This document shows positions 52,079-62,580 of a stretch of DNA of 64,000 nucleotides, in pieces. The notes under the pieces are model-generated. The model was given only the letters and a program-made list of their open reading frames with translations, was not told the origin of the DNA and did not search any database. The stretch lies in contig OZ024936.1 of assembly GCA_964017235.1 (NCBI GenBank), positions 93,532,537 to 93,596,536 on the forward strand, given 5' to 3'. The first letter of the stretch is position 1. Each line of letters starts with the position of its first letter. The translations under genes were made by a program, and so were the position numbers. This DNA comes from Sabellastarte sp. h YS-2021. Taxonomy: Eukaryota; Annelida; Polychaeta; Sabellida; Sabellidae.

Positions 52079-52995
52079 AGCAAATCTCAGATTTCTTTAT
52101 GTATCTGTACCAAGACCTAAACAGGCGCCCCTCTACCATTGATGGTTACAGGACAGCTATTGTTGACACTCTAGGCCCTACGGCCCAGCATATTGCCCAT
52201 AATGAGGACCTTCACAGGTTGCTCTCCAGTTTTCACAGGGATCGCCCCAAGAGTTCCAGAAACCTTCCTCAGTGGAACCTATCTGTTGTCCTCAATGAGC
52301 TCACAAAAGCGCCCTTTGAGCCTATGAAAGACACAGACCTCAAACATCTCACTCTCAAGACTGCTTTCTTGCTAGCTCTGGCCTCCGGCAAACGCCGCAG
52401 TGAAATCCACGCCTGGGTCGCCAACAAAGTATCTAATCTAGGCCAATGGGAAAAGGTAGCCTTGTTCCCTTCATCCGATTTTATAGCCAAAAACCAGCTA
52501 GCAAGAGAAGGTTCTCAAAGTGTGTCTCCGGTGACTATTCCTGCCTTGACTACCATTGTAGATAGACAATTCAAAGAAGACAGGACCTTGTGTCCTGTAC
52601 GGGCTTTGAGGTACTATCTGGACCGAACCAAGGACCTGAGAGGGTCCCGGTCCCTTCTTTTCATCTCCTTCAAGAAAGGACATACCTCAGATATCAGACC
52701 CGCTACTCTCTCTTCATGGTTGAAACAAACCATTCTACTTTGTTATAAGCAAGCAGACCAGCAAGCCTTGGACTTAGTCCAAGTTAAAGCGCATGACATT
52801 AGGGCCTTCGCAGCCTCTAAGGCTTTTTACGGTGGGGTATCGGTGGACCAGATCATGCAAGCGTGTCACTGGAAAGCTCACAACACGTTTACCAATTTTT
52901 ACCTAAAAGACCTTACTTGGTCGGACAACGACAACAACATGTATCTGGGACCAGTAGTAGCGGCTCAACAGGTCCTAGACCCTTCTCCTCAGTGA
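50098..52995 (+). CDS. DIRS copy 3 tyrosine recombinase with long N-terminal overlap frame
   Basis: The C-terminal ~330 residues (from about 634) are a tyrosine recombinase. A SAM-like core-binding part (NIYKSKWALFEKWC, STIDGYRTAI) is followed by the catalytic domain: GKRRSEIHAW (Arg I, about 763), HDIRAFAASKAF (H-x-x-R, about 897), NTFTNFYLKD (nucleophile Tyr, about 934). This enzyme integrates the circular DNA. The N-terminal ~630 residues lie in a different register on top of RT-RNase H and read as Ser/Pro/Arg-rich disordered sequence. The given start codon is TTG, so the real start is unknown. The frame is open back to 50023, directly after the gag stop and in the same register. Confidence 0.9.
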   Translation: MLSQRVKYHHQWLRSAIPLKAKLDKISSDCVRVQGPSKRPSLGRLHPVSPVKERYRKGGKCKISRVLQSPLSCTQASPKVEASNRPKQAQHFSTRRKVQNGNARVHQDFSDSGGMGSVNRPVGRLPPHPHPSKLKEVSKILPQVTGVPVHLAPIRTSHSPPGIHHGRQRSEAHGPQQRTQTSSIPGRLADQVSVPGGSISGHSDSGRSHPVLGMDLKPREIRTETNSGVLVRGLRIPPRFSPCKTHSREMAQTSGFDPTTQVETCFDCKMFDVSNWVASLNGEDGPGGTPSHETVSVSPERGLEISSVAGQPPSLDRSHFCSSGLVAESCKGDDRRRPSSQRPQYPTLYRRLKRRLGRSLRTKFYKRAVVTSGKRTSHKCPRIESCLSGFETLQRPVSGPNSASCHGQLNCGSLHKQTRGNTLGGDVRTPVETHDLVPPLSHNLESQTHSRVPECDGRPTFQVEPGSVDRMVTPSTGVQTDLPKVVHSPRGPFCHSSEPQAPSVRVSYPRPPGLGHRCSKHRLDGSHCLCLPSNGSPLQGDPKNQAMHLPDHSNSPRLARDALVLGPSAALNRDPSTTPGVDNSPQAVPQLCVPQLPAAPQPPRLVSRSGQLQEQGFSVEVAERIAAPQRSSTRNIYKSKWALFEKWCRDNSVDFSSPSVKQISDFFMYLYQDLNRRPSTIDGYRTAIVDTLGPTAQHIAHNEDLHRLLSSFHRDRPKSSRNLPQWNLSVVLNELTKAPFEPMKDTDLKHLTLKTAFLLALASGKRRSEIHAWVANKVSNLGQWEKVALFPSSDFIAKNQLAREGSQSVSPVTIPALTTIVDRQFKEDRTLCPVRALRYYLDRTKDLRGSRSLLFISFKKGHTSDIRPATLSSWLKQTILLCYKQADQQALDLVQVKAHDIRAFAASKAFYGGVSVDQIMQACHWKAHNTFTNFYLKDLTWSDNDNNMYLGPVVAAQQVLDPSPQ

Positions 52996-53468
52996 TGTCT
53001 TCTTCGGAAACTTAAGGGGGGGGGCACGTCCGCTACAGCTAATCCTCAGGAGTCTCCCCAGGTCTAGGTATAAGCTACCTCATCAGGGTGTTACAGGTAA
53101 GGTCACACACATATTAACTTTACGTTAACTTTAACTTCTTGGGACCATAAGGTTGTCTTATAAATAAGGTTGCAAATAGCAATTCTCGAACCTTGACCTC
53201 ATTCTGACGTCATAGCCCTTTGGGGTTCTTCCTATCTGTGTACTCCGGGTACACAATCCTCCTTCCAAACACCCTACAGTGTACGACACTGTGTATTCTC
53301 ATCAGGTTTTTGGCTCTTTACAAGTCCGACCTTCAGGATTGGGACTCTGTAAATGGGACTCAGACTGGAAATTTTTTGGAACTATTTTTTATTACTCTCA
53401 ATTCGAGAAAAACAACATTCAGACCTTCCAGTCTCAGCTGTAATCCCGCCACCGGGCGGTTGAATTCA

Positions 53469-53571
53469 GCATTCAGTCCCACATGGTAAGCTATTGTAGC
53501 GCAATAAAATTGAAAATTTTAATTACTTAAATGTAGCTTTTATAAGCTACAAGCTTACCATGTGGGACTGA
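53469..53571. repeat. Internal complementary region of DIRS copy 3
   Basis: GCATTCAGTCCCACATGG at the left is the inverse of the left terminus, and CTTACCATGTGGGACTGA at the right is the inverse of the right terminus. Between them, GTAGCGCAATAAAATTGAAA joins the two outer ends. This is the template region for joining ends during circle formation in DIRS elements. Confidence 0.95.
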
Positions 53572-53629
53572 GAAGAGTCCCACCCTACCTCCCCGCTGTA
53601 TTACAGCTGAGGGGACATGGGTTTAATCT

Positions 53630-53773
53630 CAACGAAAAGGAGGCTGATACACAGGAAGTGATGACGTCACGACAACCTATGAGGCCGAACCAACTGCATG
53701 CTTGTTTTTCTCGAGCGTTGGTTGTCTGTGCCTCGCGGCAACCAGTAAAGCATTCAGTCCCACATGGTAAGCT
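53630..53773. repeat. Right inverted terminal repeat of DIRS copy 3
   Basis: It is the inverse of the left repeat, with CRE-like TGACGTCA at 53662-53669. The one difference is G/A in CACAGAC(G/A)ACCAAC. Outside it, TGTAGCTTATAAAAGCTACA forms a near-palindrome containing TATAAA. Confidence 0.95.
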
Positions 53774-53816
53774 TGTAGCTTATAAAAGCTACATTTAAGT
53801 AATTAAAATTTTCAAA

Positions 53817-55288
53817 TTTGTGTTTTTGCCTTATATCTACTTGTCTTGCTTCTACAGATTTCGAATGTATTAAGAGGTATTGGGAACCTTATGTTAAGAG
53901 TCTAGATAGCAACCACATTTACCCCCTGACGCCCCCCCCCCCCCCCCCCCCCCCCCTATGGGTCAAACTGAGCTCATAAAATAGCCGATTTACAGTTTTT
54001 GCCTCACATGTCCTTTGGATTTTTGCTTTTACAGCTTTAGAATGTATTAACAGGTAGTTGGAATTCATGGAGAATCTAGGTAGCTGGTCAAATTAGCCAT
54101 CTGACCCCTCTTATGTGTCAAACTGAGGTAATAAAATATCAAGTTTTCTGTTTTTGCCTCATATCTTCATATATTGCCTCAGAGTCTTAATAGCTTATCA
54201 CAGTGGGGTCATAGATTGCAATTTCTACTTTCATATTTCAATATTAATGATGTCATTATCTTAATGTTATTTTCATATCTTAGTGCAAAGGGTGTAGCTT
54301 TTTGAAATTGCACTCACGATTTATACATACTATTAAAGCAGGCAAAATACATTCCTATTTTGTTGTCATTATCTAAAATTATGATATGCATCAAATTATA
54401 CTTGTTTTATTGTAAAAAACTGGGTCCAAATATTTACAGACTTATTTCAGTGCAGCAGTTTGATAATGACACATTTATAAATTCCCATTTTCAGCTCATT
54501 ATCACTTCTGACTTCCACTCATCTGCGGTAAACTAATAACTCAGGAATGTAAACATATTCATTATTGGATTCCCTCTTTACTATGTCCCTTATTTATACA
54601 TCAAATCTACATATCACTGACACTTTCAACAGAGCATAGATAAAGATAACATCCTACTCCTTGTATGAGAATTTCTTCATGCATAGACTAAAACAGGGGG
54701 AGAGTTGGGGGAGATACATTAACTATTGATTTTATCCCTTATCAGCATATACCCAGTAGACTAATTCTCTGGGACTAATCAAAAACTGGCAGTTATATCT
54801 AAATAGAAATGAGCATTATTTAAAAGATATAAATAGGCTTGTGGGAACATTGACCTTTTATTTACTCATTGGGATAGATGTGTTCACAGCATTGTGTCAT
54901 AAACTTCTTGCCTTTCGTAAGGCTCAGATTTTACGGTGCCTTTTTCTAAAATGTAAATAGATATCTGGCATTTATAAAGCACTGTTACTCTTTAATTAAG
55001 TAGTTGTATGGTGTAATGTGCAACCTATTATAAGTATTGATGCTTTATGCTTTCTGAGCCAGAGCATTTATTCAATTAACTTTTCGCAATTTATAACAAT
55101 AGAAAACAAAATAAAGCTTAAATTTTTCCTTCATGTTAATGCATAAACTTCCACACTGTCTGCTTAACTTTCACTTCTTCTCTCACTGCTGCATGTTTTT
55201 ATTTTCAAAAACCTTTTTCTACTGTATATTATATTGCAGTGAACCTTTTTGGGACACTTAGTTTTTGTTAGCAAAAACATTTTTCTAG
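53817..55288 (+). mobile_element. Helitron-like element B, 3' segment
   Basis: It resumes at GTGTTTTTGCCTTATATCTAC and holds two more core units, one with a 25-C run (53932-53956). About 1 kb of unrelated-looking AT-rich sequence follows, then the terminal hairpin GTTTTTG-TTAG-CAAAAAC (55261-55278), ten bases, and CTAG (55285-55288) followed by T. The extra 1 kb is absent from element A and may be another insertion. Confidence 0.7.
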
Positions 55289-55762
55289 TTCATTTACACG
55301 AAAGACATGTTAATGTTTATGTACAATCACATATTTATAGATAATGGAGATAATAGAGATAATTTGATAATTTATGGCCACCTTAACTAGAGTTAAGATG
55401 ATAGGGTTAAGTTGAAGTTAAGTAATGTGGAGTGGACTTAAGGTCACCCTAGATTCAGAAATGAGTTTTGAGACAGTAGGTTTGGGTGGCCTTAAGGTAA
55501 GAGTCTCTGAATTATTTTAAATTTAAGGTCGTAATATTACATGATAACTGTTTTTTACAAGTAAAAGACTTAGTAAAAAGTTATTGTCCATAAAGTCCCA
55601 ACACAAGTAACAATAGGATAAGGGCAACTGAATAATTAATGACCATATATTGCTCAACACCGGTGCATTATGACACCGCATTTATCACTGTCTACATATG
55701 TGATACAGAATTTATCAATGGAAAAACTATGACGCAAAAGTATTTATGAAATAATAGTTTTT
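55289..55762. other. Spacer, no recognised feature
   Basis: AT-rich spacer with AACTTAAGGTCACC-like phrases near 55440 resembling the foldback at 20744-21293. No gene recognised. Confidence 0.4.
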
Positions 55763-58560
55763 ATTGTGCTGCAATAGCTTACCATATGGAACTGAATGCT
55801 TACTTGGATGGCTGCAGAGATCCGGTCAATGTCCAAGAAAAATAGATGTATAATAGTGGCCCAATGCCTTCTGTACTGAAGGTGAACCCCATATTGAAGT
55901 ACCGTGAGATCCTCTTCTCATAGGCCTCGATATGTACAGATGTGTTTTATTGCAAGGAAAGAAGTTTAATATTTTATATGAATATACTTGTCATTGGACA
56001 CTCAAACTACATCAGCTTCTTCATTTTATGGTATAGAATGTTAATTTTGTGACAATTCTCAGAACAGTTAATTATATTCACATTTTAAATTGTGAAGTAA
56101 AGAGTGGACGACATAGACGTGTAGCTTATATACAGGACCTAAGCCTGTCGAAATAATATAAAATATTTTAAGGGTTTAACCTGTCTGCTACATTTTTGAC
56201 CATTTACAGGGTTAAATTATGAAATAAACACAAAACCAAGTCCTTCGAATCCTCTGGAAACCTGTTTGGTGATGTCCTTGTCTATAGAGCAAGTGCTGGG
56301 AGACCTTTGCGTCGGCGTGACAAACAATAAAAGTCATCACTTTTTGTGAATTTTATGAAAGCTTAAATATAAATTTGATATATACGTGAAAAGAGGTAAT
56401 ATTTAGAATATTTTACATATTAGGCCCTTGTAAAAAAGACAAAAAACTTGTAATGCACAATTGCAAGGCAGTTGACAAACATGCCATCTCATTCTCACAG
56501 TATTTGGCCTTGTCTCCCCAATGTTTGTTCGCAACAAATAATGGTCTCTTTTAACTTATCTGTTGAAGCAAATAATCTCTGCAGTTGTACAGAGGTTTAT
56601 CCTCTTCCCAACTCACTGGTGGATCAGATCACTAAGTCGGATCCTTAACCTGACAAAGCCAGCAGTCTGACTTGAATCCAAAGCTCGGATCTTAAATGCA
56701 CATTAATTGGCCGAGTGCTTCTTTTTCAAGAGATTCGCATTTAGTGGATCACACTGAATTGGGTACGAATACCATCAAGTCTTGGGTACAAACCTGAAAA
56801 CTCAAGATCCAGAGTGACACTGTGGAAATTGAATTATAGGGCCTCCGCTTCCACCTAACTTTAAAAAGTGAGGGCAAGTCTTGGTGTCTTAGATTCTGAC
56901 TCAGATCATAACTGTCACTCAAAAAATGTGCAAAATAAAAGGAGACACAAGTTTCTTAAATATGTGTCTTCCACTCACCTTCAAAGGGTGAGTCTTCATA
57001 GGCCCATAAGCCTATGACCTCAAACAAAAGAACTGAGTATAAATAAAGTGGCTCAAAAATGGGCACTCAGACCTAAAGGTCCTTCAGTCATGCTTCCAGT
57101 TAGTCCTACCTTAAAAGAGGCCCTAGACAAATATATTAAACCACATTCCCTTCTGCAAAGTGGTACATATTGGAGATAATAGGCAACAGTTCAACACAAA
57201 TCTGGCTAGTATCTGTGTCTCTCCCTAACCCCCTGGAACGCCTAAGGTCCCTATGCATGTAGTCAAAGGGTTTGAGCACCAGGCAAGGCACAATCTCTGT
57301 ACCCTTAACCTTTCAGCTGCCTTCACCCAGGTCATTTCTGACTGCAACCTGGTTATGGAAACTAAAGACAGTATCAAGACTACTGCCAACGGGTAGAAGC
57401 TCAGAGTCAAAAGGGTGCCAATAAAAAAGGCAGCCAGAAATGGTTATGAAAAGACCTGTGTTTATCTAGATGTCCTGAATAAGAGGAGCCTTATTCAACA
57501 GAGCCTTAGCCTGTCAAGTAAGGCCTTAGCCCACATTCTCCACAGAAAGATGCATGCTATGGGTTTTTCAGCGTTCATTCGGAATGAGGCTGAAATGACC
57601 CATCTCCAATCTCATCTAGGAGATACCAGAACTTTAAGAGCCTGGGAGTTCTCCATTCTGTCCCTCTCCTTCATTCTTCTGTTCACAAAAAAATGGTTAA
57701 GGAGTGCAGAGTTCCTCCTCTAAAGGCACCCCTAAAACCAGCTATTTTGTGGTCCCCACCACACATATAGAGGCTCCTATAAGAAACACCCTAGGGGTGT
57801 CTATTCACTCCAAGCAGTAATCTTATTTTTTCAGGCAGGGGGAAATCGAGTAACAGGTTGTTTCTGACCTCAGCCAAGGGTAAGAGGGCATTGGATACCT
57901 CTTCTCCCAATGACTCCTTAGCCTTACTCAGTCCAATAGTAGGAGGTTGCCTCTGCTCTTTCAGAAAAGACTGGAAAAAATGCTCAAACCAAATTAACTA
58001 GAGTTCCCCAAATTCACTCAGGATACAAGGCCAATCAAAAGATCTATCTCTGGCCTCTTGTATCCAATCTCTTCAGTCAAAGAACATTTTAGAAAGGGTG
58101 GAAATTGTAAAATCCCTCGGGTTTTGCAGTCGCCTGTTTCTAGTCCCCAAGCCTCACCAAGGTGGAGAACAGTGATAAGACCTTGCAGGCTCAACACCTT
58201 TCTATTGGTAGAAAGGTTCAAATGGAAACCCCAGAGTCCGTCAAGGCCTCTCTGATTCCAGGGGAATGGGTGTTGTCCATAGACGCCTACCTTCACATCC
58301 CCATCCACCCAACCTAGGAAGAAACGGTTTTTCCACGGTTTTTCTGAAGTGTTCTAGTTGACCTGCCTCCCCTTTGAACTAGCCGTGGCCCCACAAATCT
58401 TTACAATGATTGAACAATCTTGTACAATGAATGAATCCTTTACAAGGAAGTGAAGCTGATGGCCTGCACAAGGGGAGTCAGACTTCAATACCTGGAGATC
58501 AAAACAAAACGTCAGCTGACTCAGCACGTTCAAAAATCTGTCTGCAAGTTGATGTAAAAT
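55763..58560 (+). mobile_element. DIRS-like copy 4, decayed and 3'-truncated
   Basis: The left end GCTGCAATAGCTTACCATAT with GAACTGAATGCTTAC corresponds to the copy 3 left terminus, so it belongs to the same subfamily. Gag-like matches begin at about 57060 (LRP-GPSVMLP). RT similarity covers about 57900-58500 up to the region of motif C. RNase H, recombinase and right terminus are missing. Confidence 0.82.
57415..58500 (+). pseudogene. DIRS copy 4 gag C-terminus and RT N-terminus remnants
   Basis: The piece 57415-57723 has SSKALAHILHRKMHAMGFSA and RNEAEMTHLQSHLGDTR, matching LAHILQRELYTM and REAEMSHLQPQLGETR of copy 3. Around 58058-58255 the frame first follows the recombinase-register overlap of copy 3 (KGGNCKIPRVLQSPVSS) and then RT (RLNTFLLVERFK). 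Several stops and shifts are present. Confidence 0.8.
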
Positions 58561-61302
58561 ATCATGAGTACTTTTAAAATTAATGTCTCTTTAAATATTG
58601 TTGCTTTTTGGGGATGGTTCTGTGTTTTTTGGTATCTAACTGCACAAACTAAAGTATGCCAAAAATAGTCTTACAAACCCTGTTTTATGTTTGATTTGAA
58701 CTTCTAGAAAGTACAAAAGTTGGTACCACACACCATATACTTCATACAAATGAACAAGGATTTTTACAATAAATTACCTTGTTGTGAAACTTGATTCACA
58801 ATTGTAATAGCTGTTTTATGTTCATCGAAGTTTGTGTCTATAAAATAAACTTTCAAATGTAAATCATTAATATTCAAAGTCATTGTGGCAATCGTTGAAA
58901 ATATCCTGTATAAATATCCTGTAAAATGGAATGTTACTAGCAACAGCTTGCAGAATAGACAAAAAATGTTAGTAATAATCATTAAACAATCCCCATCAAA
59001 CTTTTTCACAATTTTCACAAAATATTAAGACCTATCAGTGTATGTTGTCTAATGATCAGCATAACTTAGTTTCAGCTGGGTCCACTGAACACCACACAGC
59101 TTGTGGGCTCATAAAATCTTTGTCAAGATATTATCTGTTCCATGGAGGGCCATTTTGCAATGGCACAATATGATTTAAATCTGAGGACAGTTGAAAAAAA
59201 TTGAATAGGCAACCCAAGATTTGAAACCCTGACCTCCAGCATGTCAATTTGCCAAGATTCATACCCTGTCTAACGAAGTGGAGGGGTTGATTTGAACCCA
59301 AAGTCCAGGTGTATATTCTGCTGCAAAATCTTACTGGCAAATGTCCAACTGGGTGTTCCTCTGCAGTTATTCAACTGGGGATAGTTTACTGGAGAACTCC
59401 TTTGGGAGATTCCCAGTGGATTCACACATACAAAAATATGATTTGCATAGTGCAACCTACACTCAGCTCGGTCAATTAAATTTTACACATTTTCTAATGA
59501 ATTTGCTGTAACTTCTGTATTTGTTATGTACGATACTTTGCATATCTGAGAGGTTATGTTGGGAATTGAAATGGTGTTCCTACAGAGTTTCTTCTATAAG
59601 TGAAGTCTATGTTTAACTAAGCCTTTTAGATGACTCTTTCATGAAATCATACTTTCAAATCAGGTCACCTTGGCATACCCTCAAGGTTAAAAGTCAATTC
59701 AAGCATGAAAAGAATGAACTTTTTCCTAAACTTAGCATATTTTTCAGCAGCAAATGGCTTACTCAAAGCCCCCAAGCAAGGTATAACACTTATTTGTATC
59801 TTGTTCAGTGTTTTTTAGAGATTGCCAAATCTGTTTCCTTTCTGGTGACATCACTCATAATGTTCATGACCCTTAATTTCATTAACTCTCATCTCATGCA
59901 TGTTCGCAGTCACCTTGTTCTACCTTTTCATCCAATTAGATCATTTTGTCCTGTCATACCACATGACATTACCACTCCTCGTCCAATCACATTCCGTAGT
60001 TCTGCATGCTTCTTCGCAATGTCTTGTGAAAAATGAGGAAGATATAAATTATCTAACGCAACACATATAAAGTAAAAAAAAAGTAAAGGACCATGAATAA
60101 TAATAATTTTTAAAAATGCTACTTATGAAATATGAGCTAGTCACACAATTAGCTTTCTTGCAATTTTTAAATATAAATATATCCGATTGCCTCTTACCTT
60201 ACACCATCGCCTACTGGCCAACTCCACCTCCCAAACCCAAGTTTTAGGATACAACATATGTTGGGATAGCGCTGGTGTGCTACATCTAGCTAACAGATCA
60301 TGGAACCAGTTCTTATGGTTGATGTTAGACAATCCAACCCTACTCTGTTGGAATACCAGATCGTTTGCACAAAATCCCTCCTGCCCAATTATTGTTCAGT
60401 CAAATTGCACAACTTTTTCAAGCAAATTGATTCCAATTTAAGTTGGTATTTAGAATGATAAAGTGCTTCAAATATTTCAAATTTACAAATACAAATATTT
60501 ATGTATGCATAGAAAATAAGAGGTCACGGAGTTCTGTGGGGTTTCCCATCAACATTTTTAAGCATAACATCTCTCTCAGGCTTCTGCTGCTTCTGATTAC
60601 TTTTGTGCTGTTACTTTTGTCTCTGGCCTTCTATTCATTTTGCATTGCTCTAAATCATTATTTGCCTTTCTGATTGCTCTGCAGCTAGTGCGTATAGACT
60701 GCAATTTTGGTTTTGCTGTGAATATAAATGTGGTTTAAAGATAATTTATTTTAAATGAAAGCATATATGTATCTGAAGACCAATTAATTTAAATTGTCAC
60801 ACCTGTACAACTCACAAATGTTTATGTATGCATGGGAAATATGGGGTCGCAGACTTCCATGGGGTTGCTTAACACTAATGTTTTGTTGCTTATTTATAGA
60901 AAGGAACCCCGCAGAAGCAGCATACACACGAAAGAAAAAAATGAGATTTACAAAGTTTTTAATGTCTATTAGTGCACAGAAGGTGTAAAATATAGACAAT
61001 AACAACAACATTTACAAATTTGTTCAACTGCCCAGGGCGTGCTGAAGGGCACGTCACTGATGGTCCAGAAATTACTGTGGCTGCTCCTCTTATCAAGAGG
61101 GCCTCTGATGATATAAAGCAGTTTTACCCTATACCCAGCCTCAGTTTCATATGAAAACTGGGTGGTGTGGTCGCTAAGCAACTGTTAGAACATATTCATA
61201 ACTTAACCCATATAAGGCCAAAACGATTACTTTATAGAGGGAGCTCTTCTGTCCGTAAGAAAATGAAATTTATTTACCCCTTTCAAAAGGTGAACTTACT
61301 GC
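58561..61302. other. Intergenic, no recognised gene
   Basis: AT-rich sequence. Open frames at 59641-60036 and 60187-60441 show no motifs. A ~70-bp segment with TATGTATGCAT and GGGGT(T)T(C/G)C occurs twice (about 60495 and 60820) as a diverged duplication. Confidence 0.4.
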
Positions 61303-62580
61303 CTTGATATTGCTCAAATTTTCTGCTGCCTTTGACACCATTGACCATTCCACTCTCCTCAGTTGCCTTCAGACTTGTGTTGGAGTTGGGAGGTTTCTGT
61401 TTTTAAAATGATTCTCTTCATACTTAACTGAGACTTATCAGTCGTTAAAGTTAGTTCTTATTTGTCTGATTTTTAAAACTTTATGTTTGGTATTATCCAA
61501 GAATCTGTTTTGGGCCTGTTGTTGTTTTCATTGTACAAAATTCTCATAGTTTGGTGATTGATAAACACAAAGGTAGAAGTTTCATTTTTATGCAGATGAT
61601 GCTCAAGTTCTTGTGTACTTATCCCACAAGAATACATCTGCTGTCTATGAACAGTTGAACAAGTGAATTGATGATGTAATAGAATGGATGTCAACCAGTA
61701 AACTCAAATTAATTCCTGACAAGACTGTGTTATAATCTTTTGCTCAGACTGAGGGAAAGTTAAAAACATATTTCCTGATTGATATCTGGACTAGTCCTCT
61801 CTGCCCAGTTGAGTCAGTCAAGAACGTGGGCGTATGGTTTGACTCTGATTTCTCCTTGCATAAACATATTCAGAGTGTCTTATAAGTTGTTTTGTGCAGC
61901 TAAATTGATTCAAACGTGCCAGGTGGTTTCTAACTTATAATGCTTCTATACTTGTGGCCCATACCCTTGTCAGTAGTCAGTTCGGTTAGTGCTATTCACG
62001 TTTCAGGATTCTCTCCAAGTTCAAACTACATAAATTGCATTGCATACAAACTAGTGCAGCTATGATTGCATTGGCTTCCTGTTGAACATTGCTCAATGTT
62101 TAAAACAGCCTCAATTCTTGCAAGTTTCGTCACACTGGTTTTCATAAGTATTTCTCGCCATATCTTCCTTCTTACAGTGGTTCCTATAGTACAAGGCACA
62201 GCCAGAGTGGTGGCAATGTCCTTGTTGTTCCAATGTTCTACCTTTCTGTGCTGTTCCAATGTCATAAAACTTTCTACTCAAAAGCTTGTCAAACAGCTCG
62301 GATATTGCTTTGCTTTTGATGCTCCCAGTCTTAGGAATGCTGTTCCTGGTATAGTCCCATTTATAGCCTCTTTCAGAAGGCAGCTTAAAATCTACATGTA
62401 CACTAAGGTATACCCAACTTAGTGTTACTTTTCAACTGACATTCTCTTTGGTGCTTGACCTCTTAACCTGTTCCTGGATACTGAAATTGGTTGACTGTCT
62501 TAGTGCTGTTTCACCTTAGAGTCCCCTTTCATAAAGGGGAGATTAAGTACTATAAAAGTCCAATTAGAATTAGAATTAAA
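61303..62580 (+). pseudogene. Decayed CR1/L2-type LINE, 5'-truncated
   Basis: RT fragments run in order: FSAAFDTIDHSTLLSCLQ (about 61320), FYADDAQVLVY (about 61590), STSKLKLIPDKTVL (about 61690), KNVGVWFDSDFSLHKHI, LHWLPVEHCSMFKTA (about 62070) and FRRQLKIYMYTK (about 62375). It ends in CTATAAAAGTCC followed by AATTAGAATTAGAATT, a short-unit tail as in this LINE group. Stops and shifts are frequent. Confidence 0.85.

Larger units (their letters stand above)
47536..53816 (+). mobile_element. DIRS-like tyrosine-recombinase retrotransposon copy 3, apparently intact
   Basis: It has three long frames (gag-like, RT-RNase H, tyrosine recombinase). Its 144-bp inverted terminal repeats (47553-47696 and 53630-53773) differ at one base. 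An internal complementary region at 53469-53571 spans both ends in circular order. There is no target duplication, as is normal for the group, which inserts by recombination of a circular intermediate. The outer termini are ATTGCGCTACAAT (left) and TGTAGCTTATAAAAGCTAC leading into ATTTTCAAA (right). Near-identical repeats and undamaged frames argue for recent insertion. Confidence 0.96.

Noticed and set aside
59641-60036. 131-codon frame as a novel gene
   Set aside because: No start context, splice structure or motif; AT-rich random-looking composition.
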